This document shows positions 10,620 through 23,807 of a stretch of DNA of 64,000 bases, in pieces (within the stretch, counting starts at the first letter, position 1; each line of letters starts with the position of its first letter). The stretch is taken from assembly GCA_037957365.1 (NCBI GenBank), contig JARHVA010008357.1, positions 302,501-366,500 on the forward strand. Direction: 5' to 3'. The stretch is from Torreya grandis (Eukaryota > Streptophyta > Pinopsida > Cupressales > Taxaceae). Below the pieces are notes generated by a model that ran no database searches, was not told the origin of the DNA, and worked only from the letters and a program-made list of their open reading frames with translations. A program made the position numbers and the translations under genes.

Positions 10620-12617
10620 TTATAAGAGGAATATAATAGTCTATTTGTATTTACGTGACTCTTATTGATTTCATGCACTCTATTTTTATTCTTAAAATGC
10701 CATTAGTCACCTATATATACTTTGTAATTCACCACCCAAGGGGATGAATATTTTGGTTAATATGAATATGTACAAGTTTTGTATTTTCTTAGGAAACTAT
10801 ATGAGATTACATTGTTTTTATTTCTCAAATTTTATGTATGTATGAATAATTTCAATTGAGTTAATTAAGTTATGAGATTGATGTGTGTTTATAGTTTGTA
10901 AAATTTGGATTGCATTAACATCTATTATAACTATCCTATGTGTAGAAATCATGATTTTATTTTGATTTATGATTCAGTGTGCATGATATAAAATTATTAT
11001 TAGTCAATGTTAATCTAGGTTCAAGCTACATAATGTTTTTGCAAACAATATCCTTAGAATCACTATTATGTATTTTTTTTTGATTTATTACTAGAACAAG
11101 GTAGACATTTGTTTAAATTCTATGTTCAATATCATTAAGTTGGTTTGCTTCAAATATTTAATTCTTGATAACATAGGATAAATTTATTTATATCCTAGCT
11201 AACCTTGTTTCACTTTTTATCATATTCAAACCACTTTAGTATAATTTCATATGTGAATAAGCCCATCCTATATCTAGAAATTATTAGTTAATCCTAGAAA
11301 AAATTAACCTCTCTAAAGTTATAAAGTGTTTAAAGGTGAAAGTTAACCACATTAATCCAACCATTATTCCACCACATCATTATTATAAAACTAAATGTGG
11401 GGTGGATAATCACTAAACCTAAAATTAAAGGGATATAACCCATCAACTTGTTCTAGTGGGTGAAAAAAATCTCATAAATAATAATGTCTAAAATATTCTT
11501 TTGTTTAAGATTTTAATCCATGTCTACATATCTTATAAACTACTTCTACCCTTCCTAAGAATTTTTCTCTCTTAGGATGGATACATCAGCCATATTTTGA
11601 TTATTTAATCTATCCCTATGGACTTGGTTCCTCCAAAAAAAATCCTTGTTATTTATGGGTCCTTTTACCTTATCCTAATTGCATGTGCCATTAATTTTAC
11701 ACATTACTCTTTTGTGCATTTGAATATTACATTTATAATCTTATGTCTAATCACAATTTATAAAGGATATATTTATAATCTAAAGGCTTATATTCATTTT
11801 TTTATTCATTTTATACCAAAGAAGGGTTAGGCAAGTGGTCATATAGTTTCATCATCACTTTTAAAGAAGAAGAGAATGGAACCCTTGATCTACATTCTAT
11901 TAGCATTGTATACTAACTATGTGTAATTTGATCATAAAATGCAGTATATGTAGTTAAAAATCCCTTAAGGTTGCCCAACCTAACCCCTTCTATCACTTTT
12001 CCCTTGTATATGTGTGGTATGGATAATTAGGTCAAGAGAACAAGAATAAATCATAACTCAAATTTTACCCACCAATTCATAAGTAGAACATATATTTAAA
12101 TAATTAGAATACGTAAAGGTGTAGGATTCTTCATGGCAATATTGAACAAATGGCAAGCTCTAAAAGTTCACGGTCATATAATAGTATTAGACATCCATAG
12201 ATGTATTTCATGACATCGATTATACTTCGTATAATCTCATGGAAATAGACAAAACCATATAGTCATGAAGAAAATATTCATATATTTAGTTTTTTTTATT
12301 GTATTTAATCTTAACCATGAATTTTAGGGAAAATATTGTAATATATTTAACTTAGTTAATGTATAACTATGTATTTTAATGATAAGTTAATCATTTGTCA
12401 TTGTCTATATTATGTTGTATTGGTGTATTAGTTATTTATGTTTAACAAATGTATGTTAAATTAACCTAAATTATGATTTTCCTATACACATCAACTTTAT
12501 TTGAGACATCATATTATGAACTCACAACTTGACATAGAGTTTATGTCAACATATACAACATACATAATTTTACATATGTTAAATCATTTCATAGTGATTG
12601 AAATGTTCCTTATCCAT
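10620..12617. other. AT-rich stretch without recognised feature
   Basis: No domain, LTR pair or RNA gene was recognised. Open frames such as 11618-11830 are hydrophobic by composition and show no family motif. A 19-bp palindrome (gattatacttcgtataatc, 12218-12236) is present. Confidence 0.5.
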
Positions 12618-12624
12618 ATGAAAA

Positions 12625-12666
<42 letters not shown>
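12625..12666. repeat. Microsatellite (GT)3(AT)18
   Basis: A (GT)3 start at 12625 runs into a perfect AT dinucleotide tract at 12631-12666. Confidence 0.95.
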
Positions 12667-12668
<2 letters not shown>

Positions 12669-13022
12669 TTCATGATGTAACATGATCCACATAAGAAAGG
12701 TATAAGTAACTATATTCTTTTCATGAATCTAAGGTTTACCCAATATCATATTATTAGTAAGATCATTGCGCATAACATTGTATATAGTTTCTATTGTTAT
12801 AGGACCCACACTTATATTTAATATAAATTTACCTATAAATTTTAGGAACATTTTATCAAAGACAAAAATATTTTATTAAATTAAGATCTTAGGGTCATAT
12901 ACCAAGTGAATTAAGGAAATAAATATTTTAAATATTAATTCATGGATCATTATCTACTAGAAACTACTTAAATCTCTTATTTAAGATTTGTACCTAAATC
13001 TAAAATGGTAAATGTTGATTAA

Positions 13023-14687
13023 TAATGTGTTTGAAGGTAAATATTATTTCTCAAAATAAATATATCCTTACTCCATGAATTATTAATAATATATGCATGA
13101 TAATATCAATTTAAAACTATGTTAAGTTTATATCACGTAATTCCACATGAAAATATATTCTTATAAATAGTTTACTTGTGAGGCAACTCTAACATAGAGA
13201 TCTAGGCTTGAGTATTCTTAAGTTTATCAATGATATCATACTCTTTTGTTGTACTATCTTGCACTCTAATATGTATAGGGTGATTAAGAGGAACATTCTA
13301 CCTACATCCATTTTATTGCACAATATTAGGAACCCTACATATTCATGTTATGATAGGATACACCACATAATGCAATATAATCTTAGTGTGAATAATGGAA
13401 GCATGATGGTTTATATCAATACCTTGAGGTCTAGGGGAAGGAGGAATGAAATGAATCATACATTCCCATTAATGTTGAGTGGTATATAGAGGCATATTGA
13501 ATTGGATATTTAGACAACACGTATTACTAAGGAGTGTTATGGATAATTCATTATTAATATCATTTTTAGTTTTATATCACATAAAGTTTACCAATTTCAT
13601 TACATGATTTTGAAACCTATTACATATTTTTAAAAAGTAAGATGTAATTATGATAATCATAGTTTGAATAAAAAGATATAAATCATATATATCCATCATA
13701 TCCATGACTTACTTATTCAAATATTGTAAATCATATATAAAACATAAAACCGTGACATAAAAATATGAAATCCTAAGAATGAAAGAGTAAACCCTAAGGG
13801 AAACCTATAGTTTTTAGTACTCAATGTTGAGATCAAGTTCACTATAATGTTTTAAATTATTTTAGATTTAGTGATCTAAACATATATAAAAATATTTAAA
13901 TTCATATTCCATAAGATATATCATAAACTACGCATATATAAATGTTATCATATGATTAATTACACTTACTAAATATTAAAAAAAAGAGAGAGAAGGAACT
14001 TAGTTTATAATTTTTTTGGTTTTGCTCATAGCCTATGGACACTCATCTTAAATAGTTTTAAAAATATTTGTGGTTGATCAACTCATGAGGCTAAATATCA
14101 AAATACACAAAGAAATGTTGAGTAAAGCCTAGACACCTATGGAAATTTGACCTACCCATTATCTAATTAAACTCTGTTTATATATTTTTATGGTTTATTT
14201 TGGCATACATCATTATGCCTCACTTTGAATATGATTTTTATATAAATTATGATCTTTGATCTTGTGCATAGATTCTAATTATTTATTCCTTTGATTTGAA
14301 ACACTAGATCCACTTTAAAAAATATTCTTAACTTATTAAAACATGTTATAAAGATGGGATTTATAACCCTAACCACACTTTGTTGATTGGTTGAAATTTT
14401 CTTAAATTCCAATACTTTGAAGATGGATCAAACCACACATAGTTTTCCCACCTATGTATATGTGTTCTCAATACTAGTTTACTAGATTGTAATGCAACTC
14501 TTTGAATTTTGACACCTAAAAACATGAAAATTTTACCTTTCTATTAGTGTTCAAACTTATATTTCATACTATTACTTTGAGAAGGTTTTAGATTTTTATA
14601 GTTTTAGGTAGTGCCTTAAAGATGGGCAAATGCACTTCTCAATGTGAAATTTATTTTCAAGTAAAAGTGAATAAGATAAAGGCTACT
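13023..14687 (+). repeat. 1.66-kb repeat R, copy 1 of a tandem pair
   Basis: This unit is followed immediately by a second copy (14688 to about 16338) at an offset of about 1,663-1,665 bp. Matched landmarks are taatgtgt at 13023/14688, ttataaatag at 13161/14824, the block containing gaggtctaggggaagga at 13426 and its partner near 15089, and tactttgaagatggatcaaa near 14410 with its partner near 16068. Differences are scattered throughout, so the duplication is old. The TATA-like ttataaatag and the length would suit a long terminal repeat, but I see no TG...CA ends, primer site or purine tract at the junction. An open frame at 13208-13489 is partly kept in copy 2. Confidence 0.75.
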
Positions 14688-16338
14688 AATGTGTATATGA
14701 GGTAAATATTATTTATAAAAATAAGTATATCCTCAATCTATAGGGTATTAATAATATATGTAAGATAAGATCATATCAAATTATGTTAAATTTGTCTCGC
14801 ATAGTGCCACATGAAAAATATCCTTATAAATAGCTGATTTGTAAAGAAAATATAACATAGAGATATAGGCCTAAGTATTATTAAGTTTAACAATGATATC
14901 ATAGTATTTTTTTGCACTAGTTGGCACTCAACTAAGTGGAGGGTTATTAGAAGGAACATTTTGACTACCTCCATTCTATCACACAAAATGGGGAAGCATG
15001 CATATTCATGTTGTGATAAGATGGACCATAGAATCCAATATAATTTTAGGGTGAATAATGGAAGTAGGATGGTGGCTATCAATACATTGAGATCTAGGGG
15101 AAGGAGGAACGAAAGGAGTCATACATACCATTTTATGTCGAGTGGTAATTATAAGCATATAAAAATGGATATTTAGACAATAAATATAATTGATGAGAGC
15201 CAAGGATTCTTCATTATTAATATGATTATTAGTTTTATGTCATATAAATTTGACCCATTTCATCACATGATTTTAAAACCTATTACATATTTCAATAAAG
15301 TAGCATGTAATTATGGCAATCATAATTTGAATAACAAGATATAAACTATATGTATATACACATTATATCCATGATTTACTCATACAAATAAAGGAAATAA
15401 AAAATAAAACATAAAACGTTGACATAAAAATATGAACCCCTAAGAAGGAAAGAATAAACCCTAAGGTAAACTTGTGGTTTTATGCATTGAATACTAAATC
15501 AAGTTCACTAGAATATTTTAAATTATTTTGGATTAGTGATGTAATTAAGTATAAAATTATTTAAAATCATATTACATAATATATATCATAAAGTATGCAT
15601 ATCTTAATGATAACAGATGATTACTTTCACTTACTAAATATAGAAGTAAAAAAGACACTTATTTTATATTTTTATTCACTTTTCTCACAGCATATGCATA
15701 GTCATCTGAAATAGTTTAAAATGGTTTTGTGGTTGATTAGTTCGTGAGACTGACTATCAAAATATTCTAGGACATGTTGAGTGAAGCCCACACAACTATG
15801 TCAATTACACATATCCAATGCCCAATAGGAACATATTTGTATATTATTCCAATTTGATTTTACATAGATCATTTTGCCTCACTTTCAAGATGATTTATAT
15901 ATGATTTATGATCTTTGATCTTGTGCATAAATTCTGATTTTTTATTACTTTACTTTATAAATATGCTCCACTTTCAACAATTTATTGAAATATTAAAATG
16001 GGTTAGAAAGATGGGTTTTACAATCATAACTACACCCCTCGAAGTGATTGAACATTCTTTAAAGTCTAATACTTTGAAGAGGGATCAAAATCCACATATT
16101 TCTTCCATCAATTTATGTGTTCTCAATACTATTTCACTATATTTTAATACAAGTCTTTGAATTTTGACACTTTAAAAAAATAAATATTTATCTTTTTATT
16201 AGTGTTTAGACATGGATTTCATATTGTTCTTTTGAGGGGGGTTATATTTTGATATTTTTTAGTTAGTGTCACAAGGATGTGAAAATGTATATATTAATAT
16301 GAAAGTAATTTTCATGTAATTACCAAGTTAATAATATA
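14688..16338 (+). repeat. 1.66-kb repeat R, copy 2 of a tandem pair
   Basis: Direct tandem partner of 13023-14687. The open frame 14961-15176 overlaps the region matching copy 1's 13208-13489. They share the run NTLRSRGRRNE near their ends, but neither copy keeps a full-length frame, so this is not evidence of a functional protein. A third, more diverged copy of the right part of the unit lies at about 57540-57880. Confidence 0.75.
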
Positions 16339-16774
16339 TCATACTTATCTTACATATATATATAAATCTCTAAATATTTTCCCTCCATAAATTACATGTG
16401 AAACATGTAAGAAAACTCAACAAAAGGAATTGTATTTGAAAAATATCTTTAGAAAAAAACTATGACACCATTAGCAAAGATGAACACTATTGGTAACTAG
16501 AAACATATGGTTATTATTAGAAATATCTAGGAAGGACTAAATAATGATCTAAAATATGGAAACATTTTTTTTATGCTTAAAGATTAATATTTCATAAACC
16601 AAGAGATCCTTACATGTGAATGATGACAAATTGGTTGGCCAAGTCCATTTATATATAAATGGATAGGAGACAATGTGATTAAGAGTTAAATGTTTATGTA
16701 CAATTGTGTATGTCAAAGATAGGTCAATAATAATGTTTTTAAGTGTATAATATAAAATTTATGTATTTGTAATA
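16339..16774. other. AT-rich stretch without recognised feature
   Basis: I see nothing here beyond a short AT tract near 16355. Confidence 0.5.
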
Positions 16775-17170
16775 TTATATATTAATAGGTCGCCACATGG
16801 ATATGTTTTTCAGGTCCTTCAGTAATTTCCCTAATTTGATCTGAAACATATTGAATATATCGATGAAATTAAATACCCTTGGTTTTGTTTTATTTCCATG
16901 AGCCAAAGTATGATTAATATTGATATCAGAAGAGGATTTATTATTTTTACTAACATAAATACATGATATTAAAGTAATAAGAATGGTATGATATGGTACA
17001 TTAGTTGTAGGAGGTTTAAAATATGTAGTATGATATGTAGGAATATTTATATTAAGTAAAGGATGAGTAAGATTAGGTGTGGGCATAAAAGGATTAATAA
17101 TATCTCTTGTAACACTAACCTCATCATAATATGTAATAAATACTCTATTAAGTGGATTACAAGCATTCAA
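16775..17170 (-). pseudogene. 131-codon minus-strand open frame, unidentified
   Basis: For DNA this AT-rich an uninterrupted 131-codon frame is unusual. The product is rich in Pro, Thr, Asn and Tyr in its first half (MPTPNLTHPLLNINIPTYH). The end is more regular, with FNFIDIFNMFQIKLGKLLKD. A Pro/Tyr/Gln-rich region also lies behind the zinc knuckle in the element C gag, so this may be a gag-like fragment, but no motif proves it. It could also be chance. Confidence 0.3.
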
Positions 17171-20094
17171 AGGTTGGTTACATTTTCAAGTGTGGATTTA
17201 TTATCCAAATTATTTATTGGAATCCTTAATAGAGAGATAATACATTTAATAGAGAGATACTTAATTCACACCTATAATGGTCGATAGTGACTTATGTTAA
17301 AATATGATTATATGAAAATATAGTCACTTTCACCTATATCTAAAAGATATAAATTTGGGATGACAAACCTTGATGATGAAAGTAACTCTATAAATCAATA
17401 TTCTTCACCATAAAACTCTAGGTGTATCTGTGAGGGATAAAAACTTACAAAATTTGAGAAAATGTAATGGGCTAAGCTGACCTCAATCACCCATATTAAT
17501 GATTGAATGATGCCTACTTATTTGATAATCTCAGGATGGAAATAAATCCACTCATATAAATATTCCACCTTTTTTTAATGTAAAATTATGATCCTTCATT
17601 ATATGAATGTAGTTAATGATTTGGATTTGATACATGAAAATGATTTCTTTAACTTGCCATTAGTATGATTCCAACTTGGATTATGACTATTCCTAGTGAT
17701 TGATTTATATCTGGGGAATAATAGGAAATATTTGTTCAATGTGTAGTAGTGTATAGATTTGTGCCAGATAAGTGCCAAATCCTCTATCAGGTGAGACCTT
17801 TATTTATATATATATATAAGTCTAATTAGTAAACTTATCATGCCACTGACATGCTAGGAATATGGGTAAAGGATGGTAATTCCAAGACCAGGACAATATC
17901 GATTCTAGACACTGACACATACTAACATTATTGACCCATGCACATGAGGACTACACTGAAGGTTTAGGTATGTCTATGTAGGATAATATGTAGGTTTGAA
18001 ATAGACAGTGATATTCATGTAGGTGAGTAACAAAAAAATGGAAGGGTAAATATCATAAGGTAACATGTAGGTGAGATATAATGGTGGGTTAGAACCATAT
18101 ATGTGAGTGTAGGTCATGTGTGGTAAATGTATGTCAAGTTTGTCACTATCAAGTATTTAATAATAGATTTAAGTATATACACTATTAACCAAAATAAATA
18201 TTTATTTTATATAATTTTAATACTTACATCTAAAATGGATTTAAGGGGTTTGAAGGATAAATTTCAATATCCAAGCCCATATAATTTTAACTTGGATGAT
18301 ACTAAGCATCATTATTCAAAACTATTTCAATTATTATGACCTAATTGAGCTAAATTGAGACATTAGATCACATGATCCCTCTTATCATGAATTATATGTC
18401 CTAAAATAAAATAAAAACCAAATAAAAAAGAGTTTTATTTATGTTCCAAACATTGGACCTCATGATCCATGTTATCATGAATTCTATATTATTAGAGGAT
18501 GTTTTCATATTCAAATTCAATCCATATTTAATATTAAAATACTCAATGTGATAGCATAAAAATCCCATTAATGTCTTAATAATTGATGGAACCCCATTAT
18601 ATTTCATATGTGATATGTCCACAAATACCTTAAATTCATCAATCATACTTGGGTGAAATCATAATATTGATTCCCATATTATCAGGGTCATAGGAAACTT
18701 CTACACACCTTCCACATAGATTATATTTGAAAATTAGTTGTCTGAAATTTTATAAAATTGACATATTTGAGATTTTATCACTGGATTTGTGTATTTTTCC
18801 AAAAACATAATATTTTTATGTATTTTTTTATATTTTATTTAAATAAAAAAGTAGGAACCAATATTATGCTTTCAATTATATACACCTTATTTCTAATTAC
18901 TAACATTTTATATTCAAAGGTTCAACATCTCATTAATATCTCCAATTATAAATCCTAAGGAGTATATTTAGAAAAAAGTGTGTTGGTTCATTAATATTTT
19001 TGAGAGTTTCTGTCATGATAGCCATTCTTACTAAAACCTTCATTACTACCATGACATCACATAACTTATCTTCTAAGGTTCCCATTCTCCCTTTTGCTCT
19101 AGTTCATTATCTTTGTGCCTCTTTTTAATGTTATCAATCGAGCTGATGAAATATTATAGTTCTACCCAAATTAATGAAATATCATCTAGACTAATGATGT
19201 AATATTTCTATTGGATTTTATTATATGTCATCATATGACTGATAACATTAGATAAATTTTAGTTTTGAATTTTATAGTTTAGACCCATATTTATAATTTA
19301 TTCTTGATTTTTGTTTATCAAAATCAAGATATCCAATCTTATCTAATCATCCTTACTAATCGATGTTAGTTAGAATAAGATGAGCTGGGGATAAAGAGAT
19401 TGTATCTTAAGAAGACTAGTTTGTACAATGACTTGATGATATCAAGAAGAGAAGTAGAGTAAACAAGGTACACATAGTCTTTGTATTCCCCTACTAAGGT
19501 CTATATAGTTATTCTTCATTTCATATTGATTTCACCTACAAAAATATCTCACAAACTATCACTTGAGCCGATGGAAGATAAATGCATCATGAAGTCATGC
19601 CAAATTAAGTATCCTATGTTTATACTATTAAGTTTGCTAATTTGGTGTTTACATTATATTGTCATTTTTATGTCTTTTATGCTTTAGTTAATATATACTT
19701 ATTATTATATTGATATCCTTACATGATTTATCATAATATTTACACCTTGTGGTTACCATCTAATGTCACCCTTGAAACCCTAATTTAAGATACCATGTTG
19801 TTTCCACCTAATGGTACTATACTTATTTTATTAAATTATTACATATCTTAGTCACCACCTAATGACACCTTACTTATATTTAATCCTAAACTTTATATTA
19901 TTTTTGTAGATTCCCTTTTTACATATGTTAAAACATTCTTACACATGACCCTTTTCTATATCCTTAGATAGCTTTGTCGACTTGCATCTTATATGTATGT
20001 TGGATCTAATATGCTATTATATGTTTTCCTATATTATAAAATCCTTATATTTTTTATGATTCTTATCTTAAATACATTTTGGTGAATTTAACAT
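17171..20094. other. AT-rich stretch without recognised gene
   Basis: No coding family was recognised. Minor repeats are present: catgatcc..ttatcatgaatt occurs at 18371 and again at 18459, and an imperfect motif around accacctaatg recurs three times in 19750-19870. Confidence 0.45.
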
Positions 20095-22920
20095 TTCTAT
20101 TTTATCTTCATATCATTATGAATTTGTTAATGTGACCTCTCATGCCAAAATAATTTTCCTTTTATTAAATTATTAAAATAATTCATCTCATTCTTCCTGC
20201 ACTTATTAGACCAAATCAAAAGGGTTTTATTACAGGTTTATATATACTTGACAACCTTGTCATGGTCTGGGAAGGAGTGGAATGGGATAGATATTCACAT
20301 CATAGCACTATTTTTCTCAAGTTGGACTTCAAAAAGACTATGATCAAATTGAATGGCCTTTTATCCTATCCATGTTAAAGGCTCTTAGTTTTTTTCCAAT
20401 TTTATATCTTGATACTATAAACATTATTAACGAATGCTTCTACATACCTCATGATTAATGATCTGATGACATTTTCATAGAGTGATCCATTACAAAATGT
20501 TTTCTCTAGCTCCATATTTGTATGTCCTTTTCGCTAAGGATTTATAATATATTTTGCTTCTAGAGATGAGTGGGGTCTTGTTTAGGGTATTTTTTTATCT
20601 AACCACTCTTCTCAACTTATCAATGGACACTTTTTTGCTGACACCTTCCTCACACTTGAATAAAAAGAAGAAAACTTTTTTGTAGGCTATGAAATGCATT
20701 GATACCTAATGTTTAGCTTCTAGGTATAGTTTGCAATGGAATAAGACTCTGTGTTTCAAGAAAATCATGATGCCCATTCCTAATTGGTTACTTTAATTTA
20801 AATGTAAATGGATTTCTCAAGGAGATCATTTCAAGTTTATTAAAATTCCTATTGCCTTTGATAGTTCTCTTGTAGAGCTATATAAATATGTTCTCAATTA
20901 TGTGGAGAAGAAGGTGGAGTAATGAGTTACCAAGAAAATTTCCTTAGTAGGTAAATTCTAGGTTTGCACCAAAATCCTAGTGGTTACCCATTTCTATTAT
21001 TCATCCTGATAGGCACCTTCCAAGGCCTCCTATGATAAATTGGCTAAAATTCTTAGGGACTTCCTTTGGTTTAATTCCAAGAAGATGAGGGGATTTTATT
21101 GTGTTTCTTAGGACATTTGTTCCCTCCCTCAGGATAAATGAGGTATGGCAATGATTGATATTCATATGTAAAGAAAAAATATATGTGTTAAATTGGTTGT
21201 TAGATTCATTAAATGAAACTGTAAAATTATGCTAAGCCATTATATAGCTTCTGCATCCCCCTTTGGTAAGTCCGATTGGAAAAATATTGGCTTTCACACC
21301 CTTATCATCATGACAACTCTTGTCAATATTGAAGGTTATATTTTGGCCAAAAGTATTTATAAGGATATTTTGGGATGTCAAGACTCATCTTAAATAGATT
21401 GGGGATTGTTTTCACACAGAGATATCTTTTAATGACCATAATATTTGGTGGTCTCCTATCACGACCAATATTAATGTTTTTTTGGCTAAATTCCCTAGAA
21501 TTAACACTCTCAAAGTCTTGAAAAAAGGAATTCATAATATTCAAGATTTGATCCATGCCAAGGATTGGATCCCTTGGCTAGATTTGGAATCAAATTATCA
21601 CTTGAATAATTTAGGCTTACATTTTGTTCTTTGCATTAAATAGCTACTACAAGATGTCATGTTACACAAATTGGGATTTTAACTTCCATTCTCATAGTGG
21701 AAAGACTAGAGGTGGAATTGAGACCCCCATTTAAAAAAATATTCTCTTGGTGTTATATATCAAGTGATGAGTCCATTTTATCCTACTCTCTATAAGATCA
21801 AAAGGTGATGAGGTCTTAATTCCTTCCCTAGAATATGGCTTTACCAGATTGACTACATCTAGAAGGCTTATTTGGAACCTAAACTAGATCACTTCCTTTA
21901 GTGCTTAGTCTACCAAGGCCTTTCACTTAGGGAGAATCTCACCCATATAGGACTTTCTCAACCCAAGTGACTTGCTTAAAAGTACCCATATTCCTTCAAA
22001 CATCTATCTTTTTACCTTGAGCCTAGTCTACATGGAAATGGATTCATAGCCTCTTTTAGCCTTATCATCTTGAGCCTTTATTGGTGTCTTGCTCTTCTTG
22101 GAAATTCGACCAATTAGCCTAATACTATTTATTTTTTTATTTTTTTAAGAATAGCTTTTTTTTTAATTATGAAAGGCTAAAACTAATATTATATTCAATA
22201 ACGATGAACACTCCTATATTTTTTATATTAACAACAAGATTTATAATATATCCTCATCCTAAATGCATATTCAAGCCCAAGTAGATAAGGTTTCTATAGA
22301 GGTATGCCATTTATATGATTTTTTAGATCACTGGGGTAGTCTCACATGCATTGTGATCCATGTGCTACCTAATAGGTTACCCAAGGAATGCCACCATCAC
22401 CTCCCAAGAAGAACAAAATTTAGTTGCATAGTTATAGCCCATTCTCCCTATAGCTTCATCAAGGAGGATGGGTTTCACCACCAACACATGGTAAATATGA
22501 CACTACTCCCTCATGGAGAAGTTTTACTATGACTACTACATAGATGCAGCCTACCAATGGTTGGGTAATTAATATGACACTAGACCCCCTGGATGGATAA
22601 GTTGATTCCAGATTATCTTACTATATAAACTTATGCTTTGAATACTAAACTACCAAAATATGATCCCCTACCTCTTCCCTCGAGTGTTGTGTCTTATTTT
22701 TAAGTCTTATTCTATTATTTTGCTGATGTAATGTGTGATTTTTTGTGTCATGTTTTGTCTAGTCTTATATTATATTTCCCATTTTTAATGTTATGTTTTG
22801 ATATAGTGTTTTTCCTTTGTTAAGGAGTGTGATCCATGAATACCAACTGACTACTTTTCTATGTAACCTTCATCTATTTTATTATTTTTTATAATAAAGT
22901 TTTCCTAAAGTTTTCTATTA
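20095..22920 (+). mobile_element. 5'-truncated L1-type LINE
   Basis: Non-LTR reverse transcriptase begins near 20160 with a pattern matching plant L1 elements: LP.LIRPNQKGFITGLYILDN (20190-20250), then IFLKLDFQK.YDQIEWPFI (about 20310-20365). The catalytic FADD region near 20620-20650 has become a FAD with a frameshift. Further downstream are WLKFLG-like thumb residues near 21045 and a zf-RVT-like region at about 21840-22060 (WLTRLTTSRRLIWNLN, LGRISPI). The 3' end carries an AT-rich tail with ataataaag near 22891. The endonuclease and ORF1 are absent, as expected after aborted reverse transcription. Many stops and frameshifts make it a pseudogene. Confidence 0.75.
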
Positions 22921-23284
22921 GAAAAATCCTAAACTCTATATTTACATTAGTATAATAAATTATATCAATAACACCTAAGCTAAAACCACTCAAGGTTTAT
23001 CATTATCTCAAAGATTCCCTCTCAGTAAATTTTATTTTAAAACTATGACAGAAAAACCAGAAAAAAAAAACAATTTTACCAACTCAACGATCAACACAAG
23101 ATCTGTAGCCCAAAAAAAATTCCAAAATTGTTTTACCTTATGAAAAACCCAAATTTGAGGGTGAAAAATATTATTATGTTGAGATTACTCCTAAAATAAT
23201 TAAAATATTAACTAATAATATAAAACATATATTAATATCAAAATAGTAAATTAATGCCCTTATCCTTTCAACATTTTTGAGACT
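22921..23284. other. Possible upstream part of element C 5' LTR
   Basis: This lies between the LINE tail and the point where similarity to the 51.4-kb LTR becomes obvious. The left edge of the LTR is not clear; TGTTGAGATTACTCC at 23178 is one candidate start. Confidence 0.3.
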
Positions 23285-23807
23285 TTTCCTAGCTTTGTTC
23301 ATAGTAGAATAGGGCTATAAAATTACATAGTATAATTGTATGACATGTTTGTGGCTTTCACTATTTTTTTACATTGGATATACTTTTGTATGTATTCAAC
23401 ACTTGAGTGTACATAAAGAGTCTAAAAAATGCAATGAGTCTCTTTTTTGTTTGTAGTGAAAGGTTGGAATATGAAGTGACAGAGCCTTTGTAAGCTCTAT
23501 GTCTAGTGCTCACTTTTATTATAAAAGGGTTTCAAAATCTAGATCTTCGATAATTGTTATCCATTATGTCTACACTTGTTCCTTTTAGTAGATATTCTTT
23601 GTTTTCTTGTAATTTTTTAATCAATTATAGTATTGAATGTTTTACACAAATTAAGGATTTGAATCTTGTTAATTCCCATAGAATAATGCATCTAGTTTTA
23701 ATTTAATATCCTATAATAGTTTCATTGAGAAATATTTTGTATTAATCTTCACATAAACAATTGTAATTAGAATGTTTTGATGAGTTTTATAGGAAACTCT
23801 CCTAACA
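23285..23807 (+). repeat. 5' LTR of element C
   Basis: Similar along its length to 51373-51894: shared agtagaatagggctataaaatt, tagtgaaaggttggaatatgaag and a shared end ...ctaaca. The internal region begins at 23808 with atggtggggtgaatg, the expected position of the primer site; I cannot name the tRNA. Confidence 0.8.

Noticed and set aside
12218..12236. Palindrome gattatacttcgtataatc sharing ten bases with a loxP arm
   Set aside because: No 8-bp spacer with a second arm, no recombinase nearby; a short palindrome like this can arise by chance in AT-rich DNA.
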